Below are positions 9,742 through 19,774 of a DNA stretch of 64,000 bases, in pieces (within the stretch, counting starts at the first letter, position 1; every line of letters begins with the position of its first letter). This DNA comes from an uncultured Paracoccaceae bacterium. GTDB lineage: Bacteria > Pseudomonadota > Alphaproteobacteria > Rhodobacterales > Rhodobacteraceae. The notes below the pieces were generated by a model that was given only the letters and a program-made list of their open reading frames with translations, ran no database searches and was not told the DNA's origin. Location of the stretch: assembly GCA_947497065.1 (NCBI GenBank), contig CANMEQ010000002.1, positions 434,001 through 498,000 on the forward strand. The letters run 5' to 3'. The position numbers and the translations under genes were made by a program.

Positions 9742-10434
9742 TCAACTCTCGGATTTCTCGAAGTAGTTGGCGTTTGTCGCTGAAATCATCGCAATGGTTT
9801 CATCCAAGCGCGACAAATGCACCATGCCAGCGTCAATCGCGGTGTTTGCGTCGCCCGTTTTCACAGCGTTCGCAATTTTGCGGTGGTCTTCTATCAATTC
9901 GGGCATCCGAGTTTCTTTGGACAGGCCCAGCACGCACAAACGATCAACCTTGGCTTTTTCTTCCATGATCACTTCGAATGCGAAATCAGCCTTGGCGATG
10001 ACGCAGAGGGTGCGGTGGAATTCGTAGTCCAAAGACGTGAATGCATCGACGTGGTGATTGGCCAGCGCCTGATCTTGGGTGTGAATCGCGGCATCCAACA
10101 AGGCAGCACCTTGCTCACCGCAATACTTTGCGGCACGACGCAAAACTTCGGTTTCAATCGCAGCCCGTACAAAACGAGACTTTTCAATCTCGCGAGCAGA
10201 GAATCGTTTCACTTCTGTCGCGCGCTGGGGCCGAATCAATAACAGATCTTGGTTGGCCAGCCGGCTGAATGCATCGCGCACGGGTTGTCTGGAGACACCG
10301 AACTGTGACGCAACGTCGGCCTCGGAAATCTTGTCACCGGGGAGTAGCCTCAATGACACAATCTCTTCGTGAAGATGTTCAAAGATGGTGTCTACGGTGG
10401 TTCGACGATCCGTTAATTGTGCCGCTGGCGTCAT
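9742..10434 (-). CDS. GntR family regulator, FadR/FCD subfamily
   Basis: wHTH 'SLRLLPGDKISEADVASQFGVSRQPVRDAFSRLANQDLL' plus FCD domain; divergent to the uronate operon. Confidence 0.9.
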   Translation of the reverse strand: MTPAAQLTDRRTTVDTIFEHLHEEIVSLRLLPGDKISEADVASQFGVSRQPVRDAFSRLANQDLLLIRPQRATEVKRFSAREIEKSRFVRAAIETEVLRRAAKYCGEQGAALLDAAIHTQDQALANHHVDAFTSLDYEFHRTLCVIAKADFAFEVIMEEKAKVDRLCVLGLSKETRMPELIEDHRKIANAVKTGDANTAIDAGMVHLSRLDETIAMISATNANYFEKSES

Positions 10435-10621
10435 GGTCTACTCCTCACTTCTCTGCAACCAGAGCGATATTTCAGCGTGATCAGTCCAAGGTTTTCCATG
10501 CCTTAAATAGATCTTGCTCTGATGCTTGGGACGTCCCAATCCCTGCTTGCTTGTTTCAAGCGTTCTATGTCCTTTAACACCACATTCTCTTCGGTTGAAC
10601 ATATTTATAAATTAATTTACG

Positions 10622-10656
10622 ACTAGTATACCAGTTTTTTAACTAGTATACCAGTT
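10622..10656. promoter_or_regulatory. Two direct copies of ACTAGTATACCAGTT (10622-10636 and 10642-10656, 20-bp period); candidate GntR/FCD operators
   Basis: Exact 15-bp repeat; core TAGTATACCA fits the FadR-type TNGT..ACNA pattern. Confidence 0.75.
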
Positions 10657-10665
10657 GTCAAGCTG

Positions 10666-10678
10666 GACCGAATCGGTC
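10666..10678. promoter_or_regulatory. 13-bp palindrome GACCGA-A-TCGGTC just downstream of the GntR-type boxes
   Basis: Perfect dyad, located after a TTGTCA hexamer at 10655. Confidence 0.45.
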
Positions 10679-10724
10679 TGAATATCAATGGCGGAGGGGA
10701 AGCCGCCAACATAAGGGGGGACGC

Positions 10725-11819
10725 ATGTCAGGCGTTAGTCTAGAAGGCATCGTAAAAGCATACGGTGCGGTTCAAGTTGTTCACGGTGTGGATCTTGAAG
10801 TCCAAGAAAAAGAATTTGTGGTTCTCGTAGGGCCATCTGGTTGCGGTAAATCCACGACATTGCGGATGATTGCAGGCCTGGAGGAAATTTCCGGCGGGGA
10901 CCTGACCATTGATGGTCGCGTTATGAACCGTGTTGCACCGAAAGATCGCGATGTTGCGATGGTGTTCCAAAACTACGCTTTGTACCCGCACCTGAATGTT
11001 GCAGAGAACATCGCGTTCGGTCTGCGCATTCGTAAAACGCCTAAAGATCAAATCGACAGCCAAGTTAAAGAAGTTGCAGGCATTTTGGGCCTGACCGATT
11101 ACCTTGAGCGTCGCCCGGCTGATTTGTCCGGTGGTCAGCGTCAGCGTGTGGCGATGGGCCGCGCGATTGTGCGTAACCCAAAGGTTTTCCTGTTTGACGA
11201 ACCGCTGTCCAACTTGGATGCGAAGTTGCGGACGCAAATGCGCGCGGAGATTAAACGTCTTCACAAGCGTTTGGGCGTGACATCTATCTACGTGACACAC
11301 GATCAGGTCGAAGCGATGACGCTGGCAGACCGGATTGTTGTTATGAACGACGGTCGCATCGAGCAGATCGGTACACCGATGGACCTGTTCCTGAACCCAG
11401 CCAACACATTTGTTGCGGCGTTCTTGGGCGCTCCGCCGATGAACTTGGTCAATGCCACGATGATTGGCGACAACTTGGCCGAATTCAACGGTCAAACCAT
11501 TGAGCTTCCTGATCTGGCTGACCTTAAAGGGTCTGTTGGCCGGGCTGTTACCTTGGGTATTCGCCCTGAATTCGTTGAGGTTGCTGATGCGTCCGTTGCG
11601 AACCAAGTTAAGATCGACGTTGATTTGATCGAAACATTGGGCTCCGAGGCACTTGTGCACGCCAGCCTGTCCGACAAGCCATTTGTGATCCGCACGGAAA
11701 CACTGGGCAAGTTGGACCTGTTGGACAACGTCACAGGCTTCACGATCAACCCTAAACTGATCCGCGTCTTTGACGCCGAGACGGGGGTAGCCCTGCCAGG
11801 TCAGGTGCACGAACAATGA
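10725..11819 (+). CDS. algS: ABC transporter ATP-binding protein, AlgS/UgpC-like
   Basis: Walker [29 protein letters not shown]; 364 aa; followed by LplB/YtcP-type permeases. Confidence 0.9.
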   Translation: MSGVSLEGIVKAYGAVQVVHGVDLEVQEKEFVVLVGPSGCGKSTTLRMIAGLEEISGGDLTIDGRVMNRVAPKDRDVAMVFQNYALYPHLNVAENIAFGLRIRKTPKDQIDSQVKEVAGILGLTDYLERRPADLSGGQRQRVAMGRAIVRNPKVFLFDEPLSNLDAKLRTQMRAEIKRLHKRLGVTSIYVTHDQVEAMTLADRIVVMNDGRIEQIGTPMDLFLNPANTFVAAFLGAPPMNLVNATMIGDNLAEFNGQTIELPDLADLKGSVGRAVTLGIRPEFVEVADASVANQVKIDVDLIETLGSEALVHASLSDKPFVIRTETLGKLDLLDNVTGFTINPKLIRVFDAETGVALPGQVHEQ

Positions 11820-12793
11820 GCGGGAAAAAGATCCCCACGGTGGGTGAAACCGCAAATATAGGAGCACACGTATCCCAGCCGTCCAAGCTGGAACGTTTCG
11901 GTGACCATATGCGTCGCGAATGGCAGCTGTATGTCATGCTGTTGCCATTGGTGATCTGGTTGTTCGTCTTCTTGTATAAGCCAATGTATGGTCTGCAAAT
12001 CGCGTTTAAAGATTACTCAATCTTCCGCGGCGTTGCAGGCAGCCCATGGGTTGGTTTTGAACACTTTGAACGTTTGTTCAGCAACGAGCAGTTCTTACGC
12101 GCGTTGAAAAACACGGTTGTGATCAGTTTCTACAGCCTCTTGTTCGGCTTTCCGATGCCGATCATTTTGGCGCTGATGTTCAACGAAATCCTGAACAAAA
12201 CTTTCAAGAAGACGTCTCAAACACTCGTTTATCTGCCGCACTTCATCTCTTCGGTGATTATCGCAGGTATCGTGATCACGGCCTTCAGCCCGTCTGCTGG
12301 TATTGTGAACACTGTGATGGGGTGGTTCGGGTTAGAGCCTATTTACTTCCTGACGAAACCAGAATGGTTCAGGCCAATCTTTATCGGTACAGGTATCTGG
12401 CAGGAATCCGGTTTCCAATCGATCGTTTATCTTGCGGCTATCGCTGGTGTGTCACCCACACTGTACGAATCCGCTGTGGTTGATGGGGCCTCTCGTTGGC
12501 AGATGATGTGGAAGATCACCATTCCTTCGATCCTTCCGACGATCATCATCATGTTGATCATCCGGATCGGTAACATCCTCGAAGTCAGCTTCGAAATGGT
12601 CATCTTGTTGTATCAACCTGCGACCTACGAGACTGCCGACGTCGTGAACTCATACATCTTCCGGCAAGGTATTCAGGCCGGTCAGTACGACTTCGCAGCG
12701 GCCGCTGGTCTGTTCAACGCTGTCATCGCCTTCGCACTGGTAATGACCGCAAACACAATCTCGAAGCGCTACTCGCGCACATCGCTTTGGTAG
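11816..12793 (+). CDS. algM1: ABC transporter permease, LplB/AlgM1-like
   Basis: 325-aa membrane protein with 'YESAVVDGASRWQMMWKITIPSILPTI' EAA loop; ATGA overlap with the ATPase gene. Confidence 0.85.
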   Translation: MSGKKIPTVGETANIGAHVSQPSKLERFGDHMRREWQLYVMLLPLVIWLFVFLYKPMYGLQIAFKDYSIFRGVAGSPWVGFEHFERLFSNEQFLRALKNTVVISFYSLLFGFPMPIILALMFNEILNKTFKKTSQTLVYLPHFISSVIIAGIVITAFSPSAGIVNTVMGWFGLEPIYFLTKPEWFRPIFIGTGIWQESGFQSIVYLAAIAGVSPTLYESAVVDGASRWQMMWKITIPSILPTIIIMLIIRIGNILEVSFEMVILLYQPATYETADVVNSYIFRQGIQAGQYDFAAAAGLFNAVIAFALVMTANTISKRYSRTSLW

Positions 12794-12807
12794 GGGAGTA
12801 AAGTACG

Positions 12808-13689
12808 ATGGCTAACATGAATCTCTACTCACGCGGCGACAAGCTCTTCGTGATTGTAAACATGGTACTGATCGGGTTGTTCACCATCTCGACACTGTAT
12901 CCCTTCATCTACATTACCTCGCTGGCCTTCAGTTCTGGCTTCGAGGCACGGGCCGGGAACGTTGTTCTCACGCCTGTGGGCTTTACGATCGAAGCCTTCA
13001 AATATGTTCTGGCGGACCCGCAGTTCTGGGTCAGCTATAAGAACACCTTCATCTACACCGTTGGCGGTACGATCATGAGCCTCGCGTTCATTATCCCCGG
13101 CGCCTACGCCCTGTCACGGCAGCAGCTGTACGGGCGCAGGTTCTGGAACCTGCTGGTGGCGTTCACCATGTGGTTTAACGCTGGTCTCATTCCGTTCTTC
13201 TTGAACATGCGTGATCTGGGCCTGCTCGACAGCTACTTTGGTATTATCATCGGTTTCGCCGTGAATGGCTTTAACGTGATCTTGCTGCGCAACTTCTTTG
13301 AAAGCGTGCCGCAATCGTTCGAAGAAGCCGCCCGTATGGATGGGGCAAACGAATTCCAAGTTCTTTGGAAAGTGTACATGCCTTTGTCCAAACCTGCGAT
13401 CGCCACTGTTGCATTGTTCTGCATCGTGTCGCGCTGGAACGGGTTCTTCTGGGCCATGGTGTTGCTACAAGACGAAGACAAGATCCCGTTGCAGGTGTTC
13501 CTGCGTCACACGATCTCGACTTTGTCTGATGACCAGGAATTCGGCACCTCGCTTCTGGACGCGTCTTATTCGTTCGAAACAGTGTCTGCTGCGATTATCG
13601 TCTGTTCGATCATCCCAGTTCTGATCATCTACCCGTTCATTCAGAAATACTTCGAGAAGGGTATCCTTCTTGGTGGTGTGAAAGAGTAA
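12808..13689 (+). CDS. algM2: ABC transporter permease, YtcP/AlgM2-like
   Basis: 293 aa; 'EEAARMDGANEFQVLWKVYMPLSKPAIATVALF' EAA loop. Confidence 0.85.
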   Translation: MANMNLYSRGDKLFVIVNMVLIGLFTISTLYPFIYITSLAFSSGFEARAGNVVLTPVGFTIEAFKYVLADPQFWVSYKNTFIYTVGGTIMSLAFIIPGAYALSRQQLYGRRFWNLLVAFTMWFNAGLIPFFLNMRDLGLLDSYFGIIIGFAVNGFNVILLRNFFESVPQSFEEAARMDGANEFQVLWKVYMPLSKPAIATVALFCIVSRWNGFFWAMVLLQDEDKIPLQVFLRHTISTLSDDQEFGTSLLDASYSFETVSAAIIVCSIIPVLIIYPFIQKYFEKGILLGGVKE

Positions 13690-13720
13690 TTAAGGAAAAC
13701 TTCGCATAAGGGAGGAAACA

Positions 13721-15280
13721 ATGCGGAAATTTACTTTAACAACAGCCCTGATGATGGGCACAGCGATGAGCACACCTGTGCTCGCCGAGGGTCATCTGCA
13801 GATCGTGGAGGAGCCACTTGAGCTGACGATCCAGATGAACCACGCGCGCTACCCTGTGTACGATGAGTCATGGCCCGTAGAGCAGCAAGCGTCTGCTTGG
13901 ACAGGAATCAGCCTTGTTGACCAGACAGTTGGTGCAAACATGCGTACCGACGAAAACTCTGGTAAAACAGAAGCGCTGAACCTGATGCTTGCTGGTGGTA
14001 ACCTGCCAGACATCGTAGGCTCCAGCCGTCTGAAAGACTTCGTCAACCAGTACGGCCCAGAAGGCGCGTTCGTTCCATTGAACGACCTGATCGCTGAGCA
14101 TGCGCCAAACATGCAGGCTTACTTCGACAGCCGCCCAGAAATCGCATCTGCGATCTCTGCTGCTGATGGCAACATGTACTACATTCCATACCTGCCAGAC
14201 GGTAAGTACGGTCGTGCATACTTCATCCGCTACGACTGGCTGGACGCGGTTGGCATGGATGTGCCAAACGATGTTGAAGAGCTCGAAGCCGTTCTGCGTG
14301 CGTTCAAAACGCAAGATCCAAACGGCAACGGCGAAGCGGACGAAATTCCATTCTTCGCACGTCAGTGGCCAGAGCTTCTGCGCCTCGTGACACTGTGGGA
14401 CGGCCGGTCTTCCGGTTCTGACACTTACCACGACTTCCACGTTGCTGACGGTGTTGTAACCCACGGTTACATCGGTGAAGGCTACCGCGAAGGTATCGCC
14501 AACATCGCACGTTGGTACGAAGAAGGTCTGATCGACGCTGAAGTCTTCACACGCGGTTCTTCTGCACGTGAATACCTTCTGTCCGAAGATCTGGGCGGTA
14601 TGACACACGATTGGTTCGCGTCTACATCCGGTTACAACCGTTTGTCCGACAGCATCGATGGCTTCTCGTTCCGTGCGATGGTGCCTCCGGCATCCATCTC
14701 CGGTGCGCGCATCGAAGAGCACCGTCGTACACCGATCAAACCAGATGGTTGGGCGATTTCGTACACCAACGAGTACCCTGTAGAGACCATCAAGTACTTT
14801 GACTTCTGGTTCACTGAAGAAGGCCGTCGTTTGGCTAACTTCGGCGTCGAAGGCGAGCAGTACACAATGGTTGATGGCGCGCCAAAGTTCACAGACGAAG
14901 TTCTGAACTCTGACTCTCCAGTGAACGCTCAGCTTTGGGCCGTTGGTTCCCAGCTTCAGTCCCGTGGTTACTTCCAAGACTACGAGTACGAAAAGCAGTG
15001 GTCCAACGAAGTGGCTCTGGAAGGTATCGCGCTGTACGACGAAGGCGACTACCTGATCGACCAGTTCCTGGGTGTGGCGTTCACAGCCGACGAGCAGGCT
15101 GTTTATGACCGTAACTGGCCATCTGTCCGTGACTACATGCTGGAACGCCAGCAGCAGTGGATCCTTGGCAACGGCGACGTAAACGCTGACTGGGACGACT
15201 ACATGGCGACCCTGAACGACATGGGTCTGCAGGAAGTTCTCGAAGTTATGAACTCCGCATACGAGCGTCAGTACAACTAA
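13721..15280 (+). CDS. Extracellular solute-binding protein, AlgQ-like, with EF-hand-like Ca loop
   Basis: Signal peptide; 519 aa; 'DPNGNGEADEIPF' loop as in oligosaccharide/alginate SBPs. Confidence 0.85.
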   Translation: MRKFTLTTALMMGTAMSTPVLAEGHLQIVEEPLELTIQMNHARYPVYDESWPVEQQASAWTGISLVDQTVGANMRTDENSGKTEALNLMLAGGNLPDIVGSSRLKDFVNQYGPEGAFVPLNDLIAEHAPNMQAYFDSRPEIASAISAADGNMYYIPYLPDGKYGRAYFIRYDWLDAVGMDVPNDVEELEAVLRAFKTQDPNGNGEADEIPFFARQWPELLRLVTLWDGRSSGSDTYHDFHVADGVVTHGYIGEGYREGIANIARWYEEGLIDAEVFTRGSSAREYLLSEDLGGMTHDWFASTSGYNRLSDSIDGFSFRAMVPPASISGARIEEHRRTPIKPDGWAISYTNEYPVETIKYFDFWFTEEGRRLANFGVEGEQYTMVDGAPKFTDEVLNSDSPVNAQLWAVGSQLQSRGYFQDYEYEKQWSNEVALEGIALYDEGDYLIDQFLGVAFTADEQAVYDRNWPSVRDYMLERQQQWILGNGDVNADWDDYMATLNDMGLQEVLEVMNSAYERQYN

Positions 15281-15306
15281 GTCTGACGTAGACAAATGAA
15301 CATTGG

Positions 15307-15326
15307 TGTGGCCCTTCGGGGCCACA
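15307..15326 (+). terminator. Intercistronic hairpin TGTGGCCC-TTCG-GGGCCACA between SBP and lyase genes
   Basis: 8-bp perfect stem with UUCG tetraloop, only a short mixed pyrimidine run after it. Confidence 0.65.
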
Positions 15327-15362
15327 TCCTTTCTTGACCTTTATTAATGGACCTTGTGACCA

Positions 15363-17681
15363 ATGCCGGGCGACGCACTTCCCATCCTAGACGAACCAAA
15401 AACAGGCCGCTTGACGGTTCAATACGCACCCGTGAACGGTGCTGAGGTTGCAGAAAACCCGCCACGTTTCACATGGCTTCCTGTTATTGAAGATGAGGCG
15501 CAATATCTTTTGCGGATCTCTTCTGACCCGAAATTCCCGGCCAAAGGCACACAGACCTTCGGCCCGATCCCATTGAACTTTTTCACACCTGATGTGACGT
15601 TCGATGCAGGCACCTACCATTGGTCCTATTGTGTCGCCGACGAGGCTGGCAAACAGGTGAGCGACTGGGGCCAGACACGCAGTGTGATCATTGGTGCAGA
15701 TCTGCCCCAAACACCCGTGCCATCCCGCGCGACACGTTTTGAAAAGAGCACACAGGCGCACCCACGTCTTTGGATGACCGCCGACCGTCTTGACGGCTTC
15801 CGCAGCGATGTGAAGGCTGACGCGGATGCCTACACATGGTCCAAGTTCTACGAAAAATCAGTCACACCATGGATGAGCAAGGACATCTTGCCAGAACCTG
15901 TGGGTTACCCGAACCACCAGCGAACAGCTCCTGTTTGGCGCAAAACCTACATTGAGCTGCAAGAAGTCTGGTATGCGATCCGCCATCTGGCCATCGGTGG
16001 CGTTGTCACCGAAGACGAGGCGATGATTGCAAAGGCGAAAGACTATCTTTTGTCTGTCGCGGAATGGGACCCGATGGGCACCACATCGCGCGCCTACACC
16101 GACGAATGGGCCTACCGGACCTGTAACGCATTGGCATGGGGTTACGACTGGCTCTACAACCACATGACCGAGGACGAGCGCGGCAAAGTGCACGCGGCCT
16201 TGTTCGAGCGGACACGCGACATCGCGGAACACGCGATCGACAACGCGAAAATCCACCTGTTCCCATACGACAGCCACGCTGTGCGTTCCGTGTCGTTGAC
16301 ATTGGTGCCCGCCTGTATCGCGCTGTTGGATCACGACGAAGAGGGCAAAGCCCGCGAATGGCTGGACTACTGCGTTGAGTTCCTCGCGACTGTTTACTCC
16401 CCATGGGGTGACAGCGATGGCGGTTGGGCCGAAGGCGGCAACTATTGGATGATGGGCATGGCCTATCTGATCGATGCAGCCAACCAGCTGAAAGCCTATT
16501 CCGGCATCGACCTGTATAAACGTCCGTTCTTCCAGAATACAGGTGATTTCCCGCTCTACACCAAGCCACCGAACACACGCCGCGCATCTTTCGGGGATGA
16601 CAGCACGATGGGCGATCTGCCGTGTATCAAAACCGCGATCAACCTGCGCCAATATGCAGGCGAAACCGGCAACCCGGCGTACCAGTGGTACTATGAAGAG
16701 CTGATGCGTTTGAACCCAGGCACTGAAATGGCCTTCTACAACTGGGGTTGGTGGGACACGAACTTTGATGATCTCGTGTATCACTCCACATGCCCGCAGA
16801 TCGAAGCGAAAGCCCCTGAAAGTGGCCTGAAACACTTTAAAGGGATCGGTTGGGTCGGTGTTCAACACGCGATGGATGATCCGGACAACCACATCCACAT
16901 GGTGTTCAAATCCTCTCCATTCGGGTCCATCAGCCACAGCCACGGTGACCAGAACGCATTCTGTATGTCTGCCTACGGCGAAGACTTGGCGATCCAAACG
17001 GGGTACTACGTGGCCTTTAACTCCACGATGCACCGTCAGTGGCGTCGTCAGACCCAGTCTAAGAACGCATTGTTGATCAACGGCAAAGGCCAGTACGCAG
17101 AGAAAGATAAAGCCAAGGCCATGGCGGCCACGGGTAAAATCCTGGCGGCGGAACAGCATGAAGACCACATCTTCATCGCCGGTGATGCGACTGCGGCTTA
17201 CCAAAGCCTGACACCCGAAGTGACCCGCGCCGAGCGCGAGATTTACTTCGTGCGCAACAGCTATTTCGTGATCGTCGATAAGGTCGACGCGGACGAGCCT
17301 GTCACGGTGGACTTCTTGTTGCACGCCAATGCCCCATACGAATTGGGCCGCAGCACGTTCCGCAACACAGGCGAAAAGGCTGGCTTCTACGGTCAGGTCG
17401 TCTGGTCCGAAGCGGGCAAGCCTGACATCACGCAGTTCACAGACTTCCCGGGCGTTGATCCGTCCGAATACGAAGGCCTGCACGTCAGCACCTGCCTCAA
17501 AGCCAGCTACCCTGCGGCGACCCGCCACCGGATCGCGACATTGCTGGTGCCTTATAAGCTGGAAGAGCCGAAACGGATCTTCAACTTTATGGACGATCAA
17601 GGCTATGACGCTGACCTGTATTTCACCGACACGGACGAGAACACGTTCAAAGTCGTCATGAAAAAACTTGCGAACACTTAA
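15363..17681 (+). CDS. Heparinase II/III-like / DUF4962 polysaccharide lyase, PL15-like exo-oligoalginate lyase
   Basis: 772 aa; 'HPRLWMTADRLDGFRSDV', 'GWAEGGNYWMMGMAYLID', 'SPFGSISHSHGDQNAFCMSAYGEDLAIQTGYY'; no signal peptide. Confidence 0.82.
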   Translation: MPGDALPILDEPKTGRLTVQYAPVNGAEVAENPPRFTWLPVIEDEAQYLLRISSDPKFPAKGTQTFGPIPLNFFTPDVTFDAGTYHWSYCVADEAGKQVSDWGQTRSVIIGADLPQTPVPSRATRFEKSTQAHPRLWMTADRLDGFRSDVKADADAYTWSKFYEKSVTPWMSKDILPEPVGYPNHQRTAPVWRKTYIELQEVWYAIRHLAIGGVVTEDEAMIAKAKDYLLSVAEWDPMGTTSRAYTDEWAYRTCNALAWGYDWLYNHMTEDERGKVHAALFERTRDIAEHAIDNAKIHLFPYDSHAVRSVSLTLVPACIALLDHDEEGKAREWLDYCVEFLATVYSPWGDSDGGWAEGGNYWMMGMAYLIDAANQLKAYSGIDLYKRPFFQNTGDFPLYTKPPNTRRASFGDDSTMGDLPCIKTAINLRQYAGETGNPAYQWYYEELMRLNPGTEMAFYNWGWWDTNFDDLVYHSTCPQIEAKAPESGLKHFKGIGWVGVQHAMDDPDNHIHMVFKSSPFGSISHSHGDQNAFCMSAYGEDLAIQTGYYVAFNSTMHRQWRRQTQSKNALLINGKGQYAEKDKAKAMAATGKILAAEQHEDHIFIAGDATAAYQSLTPEVTRAEREIYFVRNSYFVIVDKVDADEPVTVDFLLHANAPYELGRSTFRNTGEKAGFYGQVVWSEAGKPDITQFTDFPGVDPSEYEGLHVSTCLKASYPAATRHRIATLLVPYKLEEPKRIFNFMDDQGYDADLYFTDTDENTFKVVMKKLANT

Positions 17682-17698
17682 GCCCTGCGGAGCACGAC

Positions 17699-18034
17699 AT
17701 GACCGTTAAAAATTACTTTCCTGCAAGCGAGAACACGCTTGATACCGTCGACACAGGGCTGACCCGCAAGGTCGCCGCGCATAACGACAACCTTATGGTT
17801 GTCGAAGTGCATTTCGAAAAAGGCACAGTGGCCCCGCGCCACTACCACGTGCACGAGCAGATCACCTATGTGATCTCTGGCAAGTTCGAATTTACTGTGG
17901 GTGATGATACATACATCGTCGAAGCAGGCGACTCGCTTTACAAACAATCCAACATCGAACACGGGGCGACCTGCCTAGAGGCTGGGACACTTCTGGATGT
18001 TTTCACGCCTCACCGTGAAGATTTCCTCGCATAA
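17699..18034 (+). CDS. kdgF: Cupin, KdgF-like uronate-ketonising protein
   Basis: 'RHYHVHEQITYVISGKFEF', terminal 'FTPHREDFLA'. Confidence 0.85.
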   Translation: MTVKNYFPASENTLDTVDTGLTRKVAAHNDNLMVVEVHFEKGTVAPRHYHVHEQITYVISGKFEFTVGDDTYIVEAGDSLYKQSNIEHGATCLEAGTLLDVFTPHREDFLA

Positions 18035-18062
18035 ACGCCAAGACCAATACCGGAGATAAAAA

Positions 18063-18938
18063 ATGACAAAACCAACCATCGGATTCATCGGCCTTGGCCT
18101 TATGGGCGGCAACATGGTCGAAAACCTGCAAACACGCGGGTACGAGCTTGTCGTAATGGACCTGAACAAAGACGCCGTTAAAGCGGTTCTGGATCGCGGC
18201 AACGCAAAAGAAGCCTCCTCCCCAAAAGAGCTGGCGGCTTCCGTTGATATCGTCATGCTCGCGCTGACAACTTCTGACGTTGTTGAAAAAATCGTCTATG
18301 GCGACGAAGGCATCCTTGCTGGCATCAAAGACGGCTCCACGCTGATCGATTTCGGCACATCCATCCCGGCGTCTACCCGTAAAATCGGCGCTGATCTGGC
18401 CGCCAAAGGCGCTGGCATGATCGACGCACCACTGGGCCGCACACCAGCACACGCCAAAGACGGCTTGCTGAACATCATGGCCGCTGGCGACAAGGCGACC
18501 TTCGACAAGGTCAAGCCAGTACTCGACGATCAGGGCGAGAACGTCTTCTACCTCGGCGCTTTGGGTGCCGGTCACGTGACCAAGCTGATCAACAACTTCA
18601 TGGGCATGACAACCGTCACTGCCATGAGCCAAGCCTTTGCCGTGGCAGATCGCGCAGGCGTTGATCGCCAGCAGCTGTTCGATATCATGTCCACTGGCCC
18701 GTCCAACTCGCCTTTCATGGGCTTTTGCAAAAACTACGCCGTTGATGGCGTTAGCGATTTGGGCTTCTCCATCAACAACGCCAACAAAGACCTTGGGTAT
18801 TTCCTGCAGATGGTTGCAGACATGGGCACAGAGGCGAAAATCGCCGAAGGCACATCCAAGTATCTTCAGGCGGCTGTGGATGAAGGCATGGGCGACGGCA
18901 ACGTGCCAGAAATCTTTGACTACTTCATGAAACTATAA
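18063..18938 (+). CDS. NAD(P)-dependent oxidoreductase, 3-hydroxyisobutyrate dehydrogenase/GarR family
   Basis: N-terminal GFIGLGLMGGNM; 'GAGHVTKLINNFM'. Confidence 0.85.
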   Translation: MTKPTIGFIGLGLMGGNMVENLQTRGYELVVMDLNKDAVKAVLDRGNAKEASSPKELAASVDIVMLALTTSDVVEKIVYGDEGILAGIKDGSTLIDFGTSIPASTRKIGADLAAKGAGMIDAPLGRTPAHAKDGLLNIMAAGDKATFDKVKPVLDDQGENVFYLGALGAGHVTKLINNFMGMTTVTAMSQAFAVADRAGVDRQQLFDIMSTGPSNSPFMGFCKNYAVDGVSDLGFSINNANKDLGYFLQMVADMGTEAKIAEGTSKYLQAAVDEGMGDGNVPEIFDYFMKL

Positions 18939-19006
18939 TTCAGATTCATTGACCGGGCCTCAGGTCGCACGCCACGCCATGTGGTACATTAATTAGGAGA
19001 CGATCC

Positions 19007-19750
19007 ATGAAACTTGCAGGTAAAACCGCAATCATCACAGGCGGCGGCCGCGACATCGGCGCCGCTTGCGCGAAAAAACTCGCATCTGAAGGCGCAAACG
19101 TTGCCATCAGCTACTTCGAAAGCTCCAAGGGCGCGGACTCCGTTGTCGCAGACATCGAAGCGGCAGGCGGCAAAGCCATTGCTGTTCAGGCTGACCTGAA
19201 CGAGCAATCCGGCGTCGACAAGCTCGTTGGCGCAACAGTCGAAGCCTTTGGCGGCGTTGACGTGTTGGTGAACAACGCAGGCGGCATCGTGGCCCGCAAA
19301 ACAATGGCTGAAATGGATGTGGCCTTCTGGAACAAGGTTATGACCTTGAACCTGACATCCACATTCATGATGACAAAAGCCTGCCTTGAGCACATGGAAA
19401 AAGGCGTGATCGTCAACATCGCAAGCCAAGCGGCACGCGATGGCGGTGGCCCCGGTTCCCTCGCATACGCAACATCCAAAGGCGCTGTTATGACAATGAC
19501 ACGCGGTCTGGCCAAAGAGCTGGGTCCAAACGTCCGCGTCAACGCGATGTGCCCTGGCATGATCGACACAGACTTCCACAACATCCACACACCGGATGCG
19601 GGTCGCCGCGGCTTTGAAGCTGCAGCCCCGATGAAGCGTCAGGGTGTTGTTGAAGATGCGGCGAACCTTGCGTTGTTCCTCGCATGTGACGACAGTGCGT
19701 TTATCACAGGCACCAACATGGACCTGAACGGCGGCATGCTGTTCAGCTAA
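19007..19750 (+). CDS. SDR family oxidoreductase, possible DEH (4-deoxy-5-hexoseulose uronate) reductase
   Basis: TGGGRDIG, NNAGG, YATSK; position in uronate operon (substrate is inference). Confidence 0.8.
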   Translation: MKLAGKTAIITGGGRDIGAACAKKLASEGANVAISYFESSKGADSVVADIEAAGGKAIAVQADLNEQSGVDKLVGATVEAFGGVDVLVNNAGGIVARKTMAEMDVAFWNKVMTLNLTSTFMMTKACLEHMEKGVIVNIASQAARDGGGPGSLAYATSKGAVMTMTRGLAKELGPNVRVNAMCPGMIDTDFHNIHTPDAGRRGFEAAAPMKRQGVVEDAANLALFLACDDSAFITGTNMDLNGGMLFS

Positions 19751-19774
19751 GCTGCTCAGGGGAGACATAGAACC

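Noticed and set aside
10740-11867. 375-aa minus-strand ORF opposite algS
   Set aside because: Antisense of a conserved ABC ATPase; no protein family features.
13868-15325. Long minus-strand ORF (485 aa) opposite the SBP gene
   Set aside because: Mirror ORF of a strongly biased coding gene with signal peptide and known family; no family motif on the antisense strand.
15858-17600. 580-aa minus-strand ORF opposite the PL15-like gene
   Set aside because: Shadow ORF from codon bias; the plus strand carries clear lyase motifs and operon context.
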